Counted from the first letter of the stretch, positions 16,492 to 24,540 are shown. The stretch: 64,000 nucleotides of DNA from Psychrobacillus mangrovi (GCF_037104765.1 NZ_JBAWSY010000010.1:59134-123133), one strand, 5' to 3'. Notes: generated from the sequence alone by a model not told the origin. Numbers and translations: made by a program.

Positions 16492-17424
16492 ATGCTAAGT
16501 AGAATAGAAAAGTATAAAAGAAAACCTCTTAAAAAGGCAACTATTATAGCAGGGGCTCTTTGCCTATGTATTGGCCTTGGCGGTGGTGTCAAAACTGCTT
16601 TAGCTGATCAAGACGTTCAACTATTAATGGCGAATTGGTTTTCTAAAAAACAAGGCGAATCTCTAAACGAAATTGATGCAGCTATTAATACGGAAAGAGA
16701 ATTACTTATGGGACAATTGAAAGGTGAACTGCAAGCGGAAATGAAAGCTGCGGAAGAACAACTGGCTAATTTTACCGCTACTGAAAAACAAAAACGTATT
16801 GAAGCACTACAAGCACATGCTGAAGAAATTAGAGAAAGTATGAAAATAAACAACTCTCCTCAACAAGCAGCAATTCTTACTAACTTAGATGCGATTCTTA
16901 CTCAAGCAAAAGCACAAATGGATGGTCAAACTGCTGAATTAAAACTAATACCAGTACCAATTCCGGTAACGCCGCCTACTCCAAGTCCGGTAGTAGTTCC
17001 TGAACCAACACCAGAATCAGGTGATAAGCCTGAACCGACTCTTGGAACTGAAAACGGTGAGCAACCACAGCCTGCTCCGAGCACAGAAGTTAGTCCTGTA
17101 GAAGTACCGGCACTAGAGCCTGTTGTTGTAGATATTTACTCCGTAACTGATTGGTTTGCCATGCCGAATGTACAAAATGTAGTAGTCGAAGAGGTAACTA
17201 TAACTGGAAATGTCTTCTCTATTAACAGTTCGTTTTCTGATATAATAATGAATTCAAAAGCACGAGAAGCGATGTATAGTATTTTAAGGGGTATTGAAAA
17301 TCACCCTCAATTTCATCAAATTCAAAATAAGTCAATTGAAGAAATGTCTCGAATAGCTCCTAGTTTATTTAATGAACAAGTATTATATCTATTAAATAAA
17401 TCATTGAGTACAATAACAATATAA
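16492..17424 (+). CDS. Secreted coiled-coil protein 3 with proline-rich linker
   Basis: 310 residues. A long basic N-terminus plus hydrophobic core (KKATIIAGALCLCIGLGGG, cleavage probably after KTALA) is followed by LLMANWFSKKQGES, echoing the W-Y/F motif of the two genes upstream. Then come a charged coiled coil (about 55-125), a Pro/Glu/Thr linker (about 150-210; PVPIPVTPPTPSP and similar) of the kind found in wall-spanning proteins, and a C-terminal domain of about 95 residues. No LPXTG, SLH or LysM motif is seen. Function not recognised. GGAGG precedes the ATG. Confidence 0.75.
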   Translation: MLSRIEKYKRKPLKKATIIAGALCLCIGLGGGVKTALADQDVQLLMANWFSKKQGESLNEIDAAINTERELLMGQLKGELQAEMKAAEEQLANFTATEKQKRIEALQAHAEEIRESMKINNSPQQAAILTNLDAILTQAKAQMDGQTAELKLIPVPIPVTPPTPSPVVVPEPTPESGDKPEPTLGTENGEQPQPAPSTEVSPVEVPALEPVVVDIYSVTDWFAMPNVQNVVVEEVTITGNVFSINSSFSDIIMNSKAREAMYSILRGIENHPQFHQIQNKSIEEMSRIAPSLFNEQVLYLLNKSLSTITI

Positions 17425-17432
17425 GAATACAG

Positions 17433-17486
17433 AGCACCAGGTTCATCTACAATTTTTAAAATTGTGTATGAACCTGGTGCTTTTTC
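17433..17486 (+). terminator. Strong terminator ending the secreted-protein cluster
   Basis: A very long hairpin: AGCACCAGGTTCAT pairs with ATGAACCTGGTGCT and the inner ACAATTTT/AAAATTGT also pairs. TTTTTCG follows. Confidence 0.9.
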
Positions 17487-17843
17487 GTGTCGATAAGATA
17501 TGTAACTTTTATATTAAGGCTATACCAGAAGAATAGTGAGAGCTCACCTAATAAAGTTAGTGGATAGCTCCCGAAATTGCATCTTCGGGAGTTTACAAAA
17601 TGAATAGGACAGGATCTATTCACTTATTAACCAAAAAGCTATTAACCAGCCTCCAAAAGTTACTAAAGGGCGACGGACAGAAGAACGCCACAAAATAGCC
17701 GAAAAAAGAAGGGTTGGTCGGTCTACAGTCACGACCAACCTTTCAAGTAATTCCAGGGTGATAATTTAGCCCAAGTCTGTCTTCAACAGCGCGCCTACAT
17801 CAATTGAAAACAGGTATTGCTTTAAATGCTGCGATTATTCTTT
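17487..17843. other. Intergenic stretch without a recognisable gene
   Basis: It holds a small hairpin CTCCCGAA / TTCGGGAG near 17570-17592. At 17701-17741 GGTTGGTCG/CGACCAACC is followed on the minus strand by TTCTTTTTTC, a possible terminator for the VOC gene about 100 bp away. No open frame with a ribosome site was found. It may be the debris of an earlier insertion. Confidence 0.5.
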
Positions 17844-18242
17844 CTATTGTCCCAAATGTTCTATATTACATGCACTCAGTAGATTACCATCAGGGTCTTT
17901 AAAACCAAACCCTCCAATTCCCTCCTCATTTATATTCAATGGCCCAACTTCAATATTTTTCTTTTCTAGAAATTTGTAAAAGTCCTTAAGTAAAGGAGTA
18001 TAGAAATCAATGATACTATGTTCTATTTTTGATTGGTTGTTTATAAACGAAAGGGGGTTGAATTCCTCTGTCTTTACTAAATAAATCGTAGGAATTCCTT
18101 TTTGATGAAATGATAGCAGTGCTGTATTCTGATCTTTAAAATCTGTAAACACACCAAGGACAGTAGTATAAAAATCAATGGATGTCTCTAAATTGCTTAC
18201 CGGAATCTCTATAGTAGCGATGCGTGAAATGAAGTGGGTCAT
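17844..18242 (-). CDS. VOC (glyoxalase/bleomycin-resistance fold) family protein
   Basis: 132 residues. One VOC module pair: the first beta-alpha-beta half starts FISRIATIEIPVSNLETSID with FYTTVLGV, the second ends GGFGFKDPDGNLLSACNIEH, which supplies the usual metal-ligand positions (His/Gln/Glu) only in part. Such proteins are dioxygenases, isomerases or antibiotic-binding proteins; substrate unknown. AGGAGG lies upstream of the ATG. It is divergent from the HTH/F1-beta fusion, with 190 bp of palindrome-rich sequence between. Confidence 0.8.
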   Translation of the reverse strand: MTHFISRIATIEIPVSNLETSIDFYTTVLGVFTDFKDQNTALLSFHQKGIPTIYLVKTEEFNPLSFINNQSKIEHSIIDFYTPLLKDFYKFLEKKNIEVGPLNINEEGIGGFGFKDPDGNLLSACNIEHLGQ

Positions 18243-18318
18243 TGCCTTTTAATCCTCCTTCTAGTTATAAAGAGTAATTCAACATTATATTGTCGTTTTC
18301 CTGCCTCTCAATTATAAG

Positions 18319-18404
18319 GTAAAATAATTTACAAAATTCACTTTAGAGTAATTTTATTTACTTTTTAAAGATAAAATATTGCTTTATAAGGTAAATTAAA
18401 TTAC
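18319..18404 (+). promoter_or_regulatory. Three GTAA-N6-TTAC palindromes upstream of the HTH/F1-beta gene
   Basis: GTAAAATAATTTAC (18319-18332), GTAATTTTATTTAC (18348-18361) and GTAAATTAAATTAC (18391-18404) share GTAA-N6-TTAC. The first and third also share the 5' flank TTATAAG. They fill the spacer between two divergent genes and are good candidates for binding by the Cro/C1 domain encoded just downstream. AT-rich DNA makes chance palindromes more likely, so this is a moderate call. Confidence 0.55.
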
Positions 18405-18431
18405 TATTAAAAGTAACGAGGAGGGAAAATA

Positions 18432-19472
18432 ATGGATGAAATACGTTTAAACGTAGCTCTGCTGAGAAGAAAAGTACCAAACCTAACAACAGCAGCTAAA
18501 TCAATAGGTATCCGACCAGCTACTGTCTCGAATTTATGCACAGGGAAAATTGATTTAGGGAAGGCTGAGGTCCGAACACTTGTAGGTCTAGCATCTCTAG
18601 CAAACTGTTCGGTAGATGAGCTTATAATAAGAGGGGAGAAATTGAATATGATTGAAACGAAAATTAAAACATTGGATTTCTTTGCACCGCTAGTAAAAGA
18701 AGGTACGACTGGTTTAATTGCTAGACCAGGTATGGGGCAGGTTGTCATTTTAGCTGAATTAATGCATCGTTTTAAAAAGAGCAATTATACAACTGTCTTT
18801 TTATTGCCGACAACAGAATACAGTGTTTTAGAGGGGACCATTGAATTAGCTGACTATGTCACAAAATCGATTGAGGAGACATTCAAAAGACTTTCTGCAA
18901 TTTCGGGAGATATCATTTTTATTACTGATAAAAGCTATATTGTATCCGGAGAAATTTTAGATTTACAAGAAAAGCTATTGGCTGAAAGTATTAATAATAT
19001 TACTACCATTCTATTAGACCTTTCTGGAGAAGTAGTGGATGAGGAAATGCCTTATGGTCCTTTAGAAACGGTATGGCAACTAGATGTTGATCTCGCTACA
19101 AGACATTTGTATCCAGCGGTTCATCCGTTATACTCTACATCTTCAATAATTGAAGGAGTAGATTTAGATCAGCGTCATTTTAACTTAAGACAACGTGCTC
19201 AAAAGTTATTAAGAAGATATCGAGAACTGCGTTCGATTGTAACAGTTCATGGCAAAGACAAGATTCGAGACACTGATTTAGAAACATACAAACGTGGCAT
19301 ACGATTGGAAGCCTATTTTACTCAACCATTTTTTGTCGCTGAAGAAGTTACGGGCCAAGAGGGTAAAGAGGTAACCATGGAACAGACGTTAAAAGATGTT
19401 GAGTATATTTTAGAGGGTAAAGCAGATGATCTTTCTATTAAAGAATTAATGTTTAAGGGGAGTTTAGCCTAA
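18432..19472 (+). CDS. Fusion of Cro/C1-type helix-turn-helix with degenerate F1-ATPase beta-like domain
   Basis: 346 residues from ATG 18432 (GAGGAGGG upstream). Residues 6-66 are a Cro/C1-like HTH (LNVALLRRKVPNLTTAAKSI, GIRPATVSNLCTGKI). Residues 74-346 follow the F1 beta nucleotide-binding and C-terminal domains: IETKIKTLDFFAPLVKEG, a broken Walker A at 95-105 (LIARPGMGQVV, where beta has GGAGVGKTV, so Lys103 is Gln and Thr104 is Val), LYPAVHPLYSTSSII, and the diagnostic FTQPFFVAEEVTGQEGKEV. The DELSEED segment reads KDKIRDTD. The beta-barrel domain is missing. It is probably not an ATPase; a DNA-binding sensor or scaffold is an inference. A second ATG (18648) with AGGGGAG upstream could give the F1-like part alone. 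Confidence 0.85.
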   Translation: MDEIRLNVALLRRKVPNLTTAAKSIGIRPATVSNLCTGKIDLGKAEVRTLVGLASLANCSVDELIIRGEKLNMIETKIKTLDFFAPLVKEGTTGLIARPGMGQVVILAELMHRFKKSNYTTVFLLPTTEYSVLEGTIELADYVTKSIEETFKRLSAISGDIIFITDKSYIVSGEILDLQEKLLAESINNITTILLDLSGEVVDEEMPYGPLETVWQLDVDLATRHLYPAVHPLYSTSSIIEGVDLDQRHFNLRQRAQKLLRRYRELRSIVTVHGKDKIRDTDLETYKRGIRLEAYFTQPFFVAEEVTGQEGKEVTMEQTLKDVEYILEGKADDLSIKELMFKGSLA

Positions 19473-19473
19473 T

Positions 19474-19513
19474 AAAAAAAGTGAGCGGAGTTTAGTCTCT
19501 GCTCACTTTTTTT
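19474..19513 (+). terminator. Terminator of HTH/F1-beta gene
   Basis: AAAAAAAGTGAGCGGAG pairs with CTCTGCTCACTTTTTTT across a short loop. Confidence 0.9.
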
Positions 19514-19559
19514 ATTGGAAAATAGAAGCTACAAACGGCCGGAAATTATCTTCAAAAGT

Positions 19560-19660
19560 TTTAGTTGGAATCTCAGGGTGTTTAGTTGGAATAAAGCCTG
19601 TCTTAGTTGGAATCCTAGAGCATTTAGTTGGAAAATATCATGCTTTAGTTGGAATCCCCA
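19560..19660. repeat. 21-bp tandem array, TTAGTTGGAAT core, 5 units
   Basis: TAGTTGGAA occurs at 19562, 19583, 19604, 19625 and 19646, an exact 21-bp period with variable 9-10 nt between cores. It has the same period as the AATCGGAT arrays elsewhere in the window but a different core. It lies between the terminator above and the ribosome site of the next gene. Confidence 0.88.
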
Positions 19661-19749
19661 CTTTCCAAAGGAAAGCCATGCATTTTTGTTGGTTAAGCAA
19701 TTCCTTTTCGGGGAAAGCTAACCAAAACTTTTTCCATAAGGAGAACCAT

Positions 19750-20229
19750 ATGAGTACAAAGCATAAAAACCGATATATGTATGCGGAACGTAATATGTGG
19801 ACGGGTATATTATTTGGGTTTGGATTTGTTGCATTTATTGATGAGGCTGTTTTTCATCAGCTACTACATTGGCATCATTTTTATGATAAATCGACGACGG
19901 ATATTGGTTTAGTGTCAGATGGTTTATTTCATGCCTTTAGTTTTTTTGCGACAATAGGATCTTCCTTTTTGTTAGCTGATCTTCATCGACGTCATGCTTT
20001 TTGGTTAAAGCGATGGTTAGGTGGAATATTTTTAGGTGCAGGAGCGTTTCAACTTTATGATGGGATAATTCAGCATAAGTGGATGAACCTACATCAAATT
20101 CGCTATGGGGTAGATATTCTTCCGTATGATTTAGTATGGAATATTTCTGCAACAATTATGATCGTTATAGGTATCTTCCTTCTTTATAGTACTCGACAAA
20201 GAGCGAAGGCTGACCCATATGCATACTAG
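19750..20229 (+). CDS. DUF2243 family membrane protein
   Basis: 159 residues from ATG 19750 (AAGGAG upstream); the frame further upstream runs through repeat sequence. Four membrane helices are seen. The family signature of His and Asp residues is present: GFVAFIDEAVFHQLLHWHH, SDGLFHAFSFFA and FQLYDGIIQHKWMNLHQIR. The clustered His residues suggest haem or metal contact, which is inference. It overlaps the ctaG-like gene by 11 bp, a common pairing, and probably works with it in cytochrome oxidase maturation. Confidence 0.82.
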   Translation: MSTKHKNRYMYAERNMWTGILFGFGFVAFIDEAVFHQLLHWHHFYDKSTTDIGLVSDGLFHAFSFFATIGSSFLLADLHRRHAFWLKRWLGGIFLGAGAFQLYDGIIQHKWMNLHQIRYGVDILPYDLVWNISATIMIVIGIFLLYSTRQRAKADPYAY

Positions 20230-21181
20230 CAATCTTGTCCAAGTCATTCTGGTGACACCTTTTCTTCTTGCGTTCATTCTTTATTTAACAGCAGTAATAG
20301 TGTCTAATCGTAATAAAAAACAGTGGCCAATATATCGTATAGTTTTATGGATAGTGGGGATATTATCCGCAACCATTACAGTCATCGGACCCTTGGCTCA
20401 ACAAATGCATACAAATTTTTCTGCACATATGATTGGGCATCTTTTACTTGGTATGCTTGCTCCGCTTTTCATAGCTTTAGCCGCTCCTATGACGCTAATT
20501 TTGCGAACGCTTCCTGTACCTCTTGCTAGGAATATTACTTACGTTTTGCGTAGCTGGCCATTGCAAATCCTTCACCATCCGATCACTGCCTCCATTTTGA
20601 ATGTCGGAGGTTTATGGTTGCTTTATACAACTGAGTTGTTCCATATGATGCACCAAAACATGCTTCTATATGTAACCATTCACTTCCATGTTTTTCTTGC
20701 AGGTTATTTATTTACAATATCCATTATTTATATTGATCCGTCCCCAAATAGAAAAAGTTATATGTTTCGGTCCGTCATTTTTTTTATTGCGTTATCGGGA
20801 CATGCTATCCTTTCTAAATACATTTATGCTAATCCTCCTGTTGGTGTGACAAAAGCAGAAGCTGAGCTTGGAGGAATGATTATGTATTATGGTGGTGATG
20901 CTATTGAAGTAGGTTTGATTTGTATTCTGTTTTACCAGTGGTACAAACATTCCCGTTTCAGGGGTCAAACCAACTTACAATCGTATGAAAAGGGAGGGTT
21001 TCATATAAAGCATAATCCAGAGAACTATACGGTCGTTGGTACAGACATTGAGGAAGTAAAAAGATTAAATGCAAATTCAGGGATGAGTTATAAAGAACTG
21101 AATGAATGGTTTGCTAAAAAAGTAAAAAGCGAAACAACAGGAATAACAGGTCAACAATCTAAAAATAATGGAGAGGTTTGA
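20219..21181 (+). CDS. ctaG: CtaG-type cytochrome c oxidase assembly protein (caa3_CtaG)
   Basis: 320 residues with about seven membrane helices. The family motifs are present: HMIGHLLLGMLAPLFIALAA, HPITASILNVGGLWLLY, TELFHMMHQN, HFHVFLAGYLF and MIMYYGGDAIEVGLI. The protein helps make functional caa3 oxidase, probably at the CuA/CuB copper insertion stage. The soluble C-terminal tail (about 250-320) is longer than in many relatives. It starts within the preceding DUF2243 gene and is followed at once by a DUF2512 gene, so the three form an operon. No oxidase subunits are in the window. Confidence 0.85.
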   Translation: MHTSNLVQVILVTPFLLAFILYLTAVIVSNRNKKQWPIYRIVLWIVGILSATITVIGPLAQQMHTNFSAHMIGHLLLGMLAPLFIALAAPMTLILRTLPVPLARNITYVLRSWPLQILHHPITASILNVGGLWLLYTTELFHMMHQNMLLYVTIHFHVFLAGYLFTISIIYIDPSPNRKSYMFRSVIFFIALSGHAILSKYIYANPPVGVTKAEAELGGMIMYYGGDAIEVGLICILFYQWYKHSRFRGQTNLQSYEKGGFHIKHNPENYTVVGTDIEEVKRLNANSGMSYKELNEWFAKKVKSETTGITGQQSKNNGEV

Positions 21182-21186
21182 GAGTA

Positions 21187-21672
21187 ATGGACATTAAATC
21201 ATTTATTATCAAACTAATTATGACCACTGCAGTTCTTTGGGTTGTTTTAGGATTATTTTTTGGAGTTGATTTATCAGAAATACTCATTACCAGTGTTGTA
21301 TTGACAGTTATAGGCTATGTTGCTGATAGGTTTATTTTACCGAGGATTGGAAATGTCTTAGCAATAATCGGTGATTTTGTACTTGCTTTTGCAGTGATTT
21401 GGTTATTGGGATATTACTTATACGATGAACCAATAGCGTTAGGGACAGCGACATTTATATCTACTTTAATTCTTGGATTTTGTGAAATGTATTTTCATCG
21501 TTATTTGGAAATGAATATATTTGAACCAAATAAATCCGATCCAGAAGAGAAAAAGGGATATTACCAAAGAACAAATTTACAAACAGAGTTTGCAGAAGAA
21601 GCAGATATAGATAAAATGTCTAGTGAAGCTAATGATAACAAGAAGGATAATTCAAAATCACATAATATGTAA
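21187..21672 (+). CDS. DUF2512 (YndM-like) membrane protein
   Basis: 161 residues from ATG 21187 (GGAGAGG upstream; TTG 21178 overlaps the previous stop). Four membrane helices fill residues 5-110 with the family turn RFILPRIGNVLAIIGDF, and FCEMYFHRYLE closes the membrane part. A hydrophilic acidic tail follows (EEKKGYYQRTNLQTEFAEEA). Function of the family is unknown. The 5-bp gap from ctaG suggests translation coupling. Confidence 0.8.
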   Translation: MDIKSFIIKLIMTTAVLWVVLGLFFGVDLSEILITSVVLTVIGYVADRFILPRIGNVLAIIGDFVLAFAVIWLLGYYLYDEPIALGTATFISTLILGFCEMYFHRYLEMNIFEPNKSDPEEKKGYYQRTNLQTEFAEEADIDKMSSEANDNKKDNSKSHNM

Positions 21673-21727
21673 AGTATATTTTTCTCTCTTCGAACCATTA
21701 TAAGATGGTCGAGGAGGTGAGCATCAA

Positions 21728-21922
21728 ATGGGAAACAATAACCGTAACAACACTAATCGTAACAATAACAATCAAAACAACCAAGCTGAGTTCGCTGACG
21801 ATTTTAACTTTGAAAATTTAAATAACAATGTGAATAGCAACGAACGAAATAATAATAAAAACAAAAACAACCGCAACAACCAAAAAAACAATCAAAACAA
21901 CAATCAAAACAACAATCGATAA
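21728..21922 (+). CDS. Asn-rich 64-residue low-complexity protein
   Basis: Over half of the residues are Asn, with Arg, Lys and Gln between (MGNNNRNNTNRNNNNQNNQ). One ordinary segment is AEFADDFNFENLNN. GAGGAGGTG lies 8 nt before the ATG and a strong terminator follows, so it should be expressed. No signal peptide or membrane helix. Small Asn/Gln-rich proteins are common in spores of this group (SASP-like or coat-associated), but the resemblance is composition only. Function unknown. Confidence 0.7.
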   Translation: MGNNNRNNTNRNNNNQNNQAEFADDFNFENLNNNVNSNERNNNKNKNNRNNQKNNQNNNQNNNR

Positions 21923-21938
21923 TAGATTTTGACAAATG

Positions 21939-21978
21939 CAGTTCTTCCTATGGGTACATTAGGAAGAACTGTGTTTTG
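21939..21978 (+). terminator. Terminator of Asn-rich gene
   Basis: CAGTTCTTCCTA pairs with TAGGAAGAACTG, followed by TGTTTTGTTT. Confidence 0.85.
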
Positions 21979-22038
21979 TTTAGAATTTCGTACATGGAGG
22001 TATAAACTATCAAAGGAATAAATCAGGAGGTCATTTAA

Positions 22039-23490
22039 ATGGTGGAGGAAATAAAAATACAAAATCTTACTATCACCAAGGCTTACATGACATACCTATT
22101 TCCTTTTTCTTTCCTCGAGAAAGAACGTGTCAAGTTCATTGAGAACATAGAAAATCATCAATTCAACTTTTTTAAATTAGATAATAATAAACTGCAGGAT
22201 CTTTACTATGGGAAAGGTATCAAAGTTAGTCATAAAGAATTAGATCAATATTTTTTACCGTATATTGAAGACAAATTATTTCCTTTTTCCACTAATGAAA
22301 GAGGTTTTTTACGTTATTCCAAGGAAATAAGGGATTCCTATGTTTACGAAGTAAATGGAAATAAACTAGATTTTATTATAAATAGTATCGATATCATATT
22401 GTGCCCCTATGGAATTGGCTTAATAACCATTCGCACAGAGATGGATAAACAACAAGTAAGTCTAACGAATGTCTTGGATTTTATGAGTCATTTTCGTGTA
22501 TTAGAGGCAAAGATAGAGGAAGAAAAAGGTGGTAAAATCATTCATGAAAATGGAACGTATAATTCTACGAGCGAGCTTATCCTAGATTATTTATGCCATA
22601 ATTTAAAGCCTTTTATCATTCGAAATAAGAAGTTAGAGGGGTACTATGGAAGCTTGCCTTACTTTGAGGATGAACGAATGTTTGCATCGGCCTTTTTTAT
22701 AGCGGATGAGAATCAAACGATTACAAATGACCAATTATTTAGGATGGGCCAGTTAGATGGGAGAGATTCAACAGGGCAGGATTTTATCTCTGCCAATAAT
22801 TTAAAATATATTGAACGCTATATAGAGAAACGTTTGTATGATCGATGGGCACCAAGTACATATATTATTACTTCCGAGCATACGCAGACTACTATTTCTA
22901 TGAAAAGAAATCATGAGTTAGAAAATGAAATTTCTCATTTTATGGGTATTCATTATTATAATTTATGGCTGCATTACTACTATAAAATAATGCTTTTAAA
23001 ACTCTCTTTTGAACATAGTGAAGTAAGTTGGTCAAAGGACAAGGAGTATGTTGAGGAATTAATAGAGCAAATTTCAAAATTCGATTCCCGCTATTATTTT
23101 AAACATGTTTCTGTTCGAATGGAAGGTAAAGAGCTTACGAATATATTGAAGGAAACATTTAGTATAAATACTTTGTTTGAAGAAGTAAAAAATACGGTAG
23201 ATGACCTAAATCAAGCACAGGAAAAGCAACGGGATAAGAGACAAAACATGTTGTTATTTATGTTAACAGTTTTTACAGTGATTTCAGGAATTTATGGCAT
23301 GAATTTAATTATAGAAGACTGGAAAGGAAAAACGGATTGGTCAAAAGTATCGGGTTATTCCTTTTTTGAGTGGATATCACTCCTAACAGCATTAATTGGG
23401 ATTTCATTATCTATTCTTTTACTTGCTTGGGAAGGAATAAAAGGTATTCGGAATATATATAGAAAAAGGAAAAGGAATTCTTTTAAGTAA
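22039..23490 (+). CDS. CorA-like (MIT superfamily) membrane protein with GMN motif
   Basis: 483 residues. A large soluble N-terminal part (about 1-395, predicted cytoplasmic) ends in a long helix (LFEEVKNTVDDLNQAQEKQR). A membrane helix (about 402-419) follows, then IYGMN (GMN at 420-422), a short loop and a second helix (about 447-468), and a basic tail. Two C-terminal helices with GMN between is the hallmark of CorA-type Mg2+ channels. The N-terminal domain is longer and unlike standard CorA, so the role could be Mg2+ transport or a regulated relative. AGGAGG precedes the ATG. It is monocistronic. Confidence 0.7.
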   Translation: MVEEIKIQNLTITKAYMTYLFPFSFLEKERVKFIENIENHQFNFFKLDNNKLQDLYYGKGIKVSHKELDQYFLPYIEDKLFPFSTNERGFLRYSKEIRDSYVYEVNGNKLDFIINSIDIILCPYGIGLITIRTEMDKQQVSLTNVLDFMSHFRVLEAKIEEEKGGKIIHENGTYNSTSELILDYLCHNLKPFIIRNKKLEGYYGSLPYFEDERMFASAFFIADENQTITNDQLFRMGQLDGRDSTGQDFISANNLKYIERYIEKRLYDRWAPSTYIITSEHTQTTISMKRNHELENEISHFMGIHYYNLWLHYYYKIMLLKLSFEHSEVSWSKDKEYVEELIEQISKFDSRYYFKHVSVRMEGKELTNILKETFSINTLFEEVKNTVDDLNQAQEKQRDKRQNMLLFMLTVFTVISGIYGMNLIIEDWKGKTDWSKVSGYSFFEWISLLTALIGISLSILLLAWEGIKGIRNIYRKRKRNSFK

Positions 23491-23517
23491 CTTTCTATCG
23501 ATAGATAGGAAGTTTTT
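23489..23517 (+). terminator. Terminator of CorA-like gene
   Basis: AACTTTCTATC pairs with GATAGGAAGTT, followed by TTTTTT. Confidence 0.8.
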
Positions 23518-23600
23518 TATTATTTCACTTGCTATTCGTTATACATTATATTTAAATAAGAAAAGTAAATTAGAAATGTTACGAGACGAGGTAAGTTATA

Positions 23601-24512
23601 GTGATTCAAGGAACTACATCGAAATCCATTGTGTTACCAATGATCATATCCATAGTTGCAATTTCTTTTGCTGCGATTTTTGTGAAATGGTCGAATGCAC
23701 CAGCAACTATTTTAAGTATGTATCGCATGATCTTAGCATGCTTTTTATTATTACCAATTGTATTGATTAAAAGAAAAGAGTTTCAAAAAATAACTAGAAG
23801 AGAATGGGTTTTGTTATTCATTTCTGGCTTATTTTTAGCGCTTCACTTTGCTCTTTGGTTTGGTTCGTTAAAGTTAACTACTGTAGCGAGTTCGACAATT
23901 ATTCTTGCTCTCCAACCAATTATTGCTTTGATTGGTGGGGCAATTTACTTTAAAGAACAAACAACTAAATCTGCCTTAATGACGATGGCAATAGCAGTTG
24001 TAGGAGCAGTAATGGTAGGTTGGGGTGATTTTGGTTTAAGTAAAAATGCCATTATTGGAGATATTCTTTCTTTTCTAAGTGTCATTGCTGTGGTGGGATA
24101 TCTATTAATAGGACAAAGTGTTGTCAAAAAAGTATCCCATTGGATATATAGTTTTTCTGTTTTCGCTTTTGCAGCGATTGCATTGATTGTATATAACATT
24201 GTAACAAGTGTTCAGATAAGTGGTTACGATGCGAAAGAATGGGGTATTTTTGTGCTACTTGCAATAGTGCCGACCATATCACATGTGATTAACAACTGGC
24301 TTATGAATTTTGTTAGTGCAACTACTATATCGATGAGTATTTTGGGAGAACCAGTAGGGGCGACTATTTTAGCGGCAATTATTTTAAATGAACGACTCGT
24401 AGCCATGCAAATTATGGGAGGCATACTTGTGTTGCTAGGAGTATTTTTCTTTTTGCTACAGCAAATAAAACGAAATGAAAAAGGTAAAAAAGCTAAACAA
24501 ATAGTTAACTGA
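23601..24512 (+). CDS. EamA/DMT-family transporter
   Basis: 303 residues in ten membrane helices made of two EamA halves: SFAAIFVKWSNAPATILSMY early in the first, and SHVINNWLMNFVSATTISMS with LGEPVGATILAAIIL in the second. Family members export metabolites, often amino acids; the substrate is unknown. GTG start with GAGGTAAG about 10 nt upstream. It is monocistronic with a terminator shared with the convergent iron-binding lipoprotein gene. Confidence 0.85.
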   Translation: MIQGTTSKSIVLPMIISIVAISFAAIFVKWSNAPATILSMYRMILACFLLLPIVLIKRKEFQKITRREWVLLFISGLFLALHFALWFGSLKLTTVASSTIILALQPIIALIGGAIYFKEQTTKSALMTMAIAVVGAVMVGWGDFGLSKNAIIGDILSFLSVIAVVGYLLIGQSVVKKVSHWIYSFSVFAFAAIALIVYNIVTSVQISGYDAKEWGIFVLLAIVPTISHVINNWLMNFVSATTISMSILGEPVGATILAAIILNERLVAMQIMGGILVLLGVFFFLLQQIKRNEKGKKAKQIVN

Positions 24513-24540
24513 ATTCAAATGGTTTAATCCTACTAAAACA

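Noticed and set aside
17640..17760. Possible integrase or transposase remnant
   Set aside because: No frame gives a recognisable domain; only hairpins are visible.
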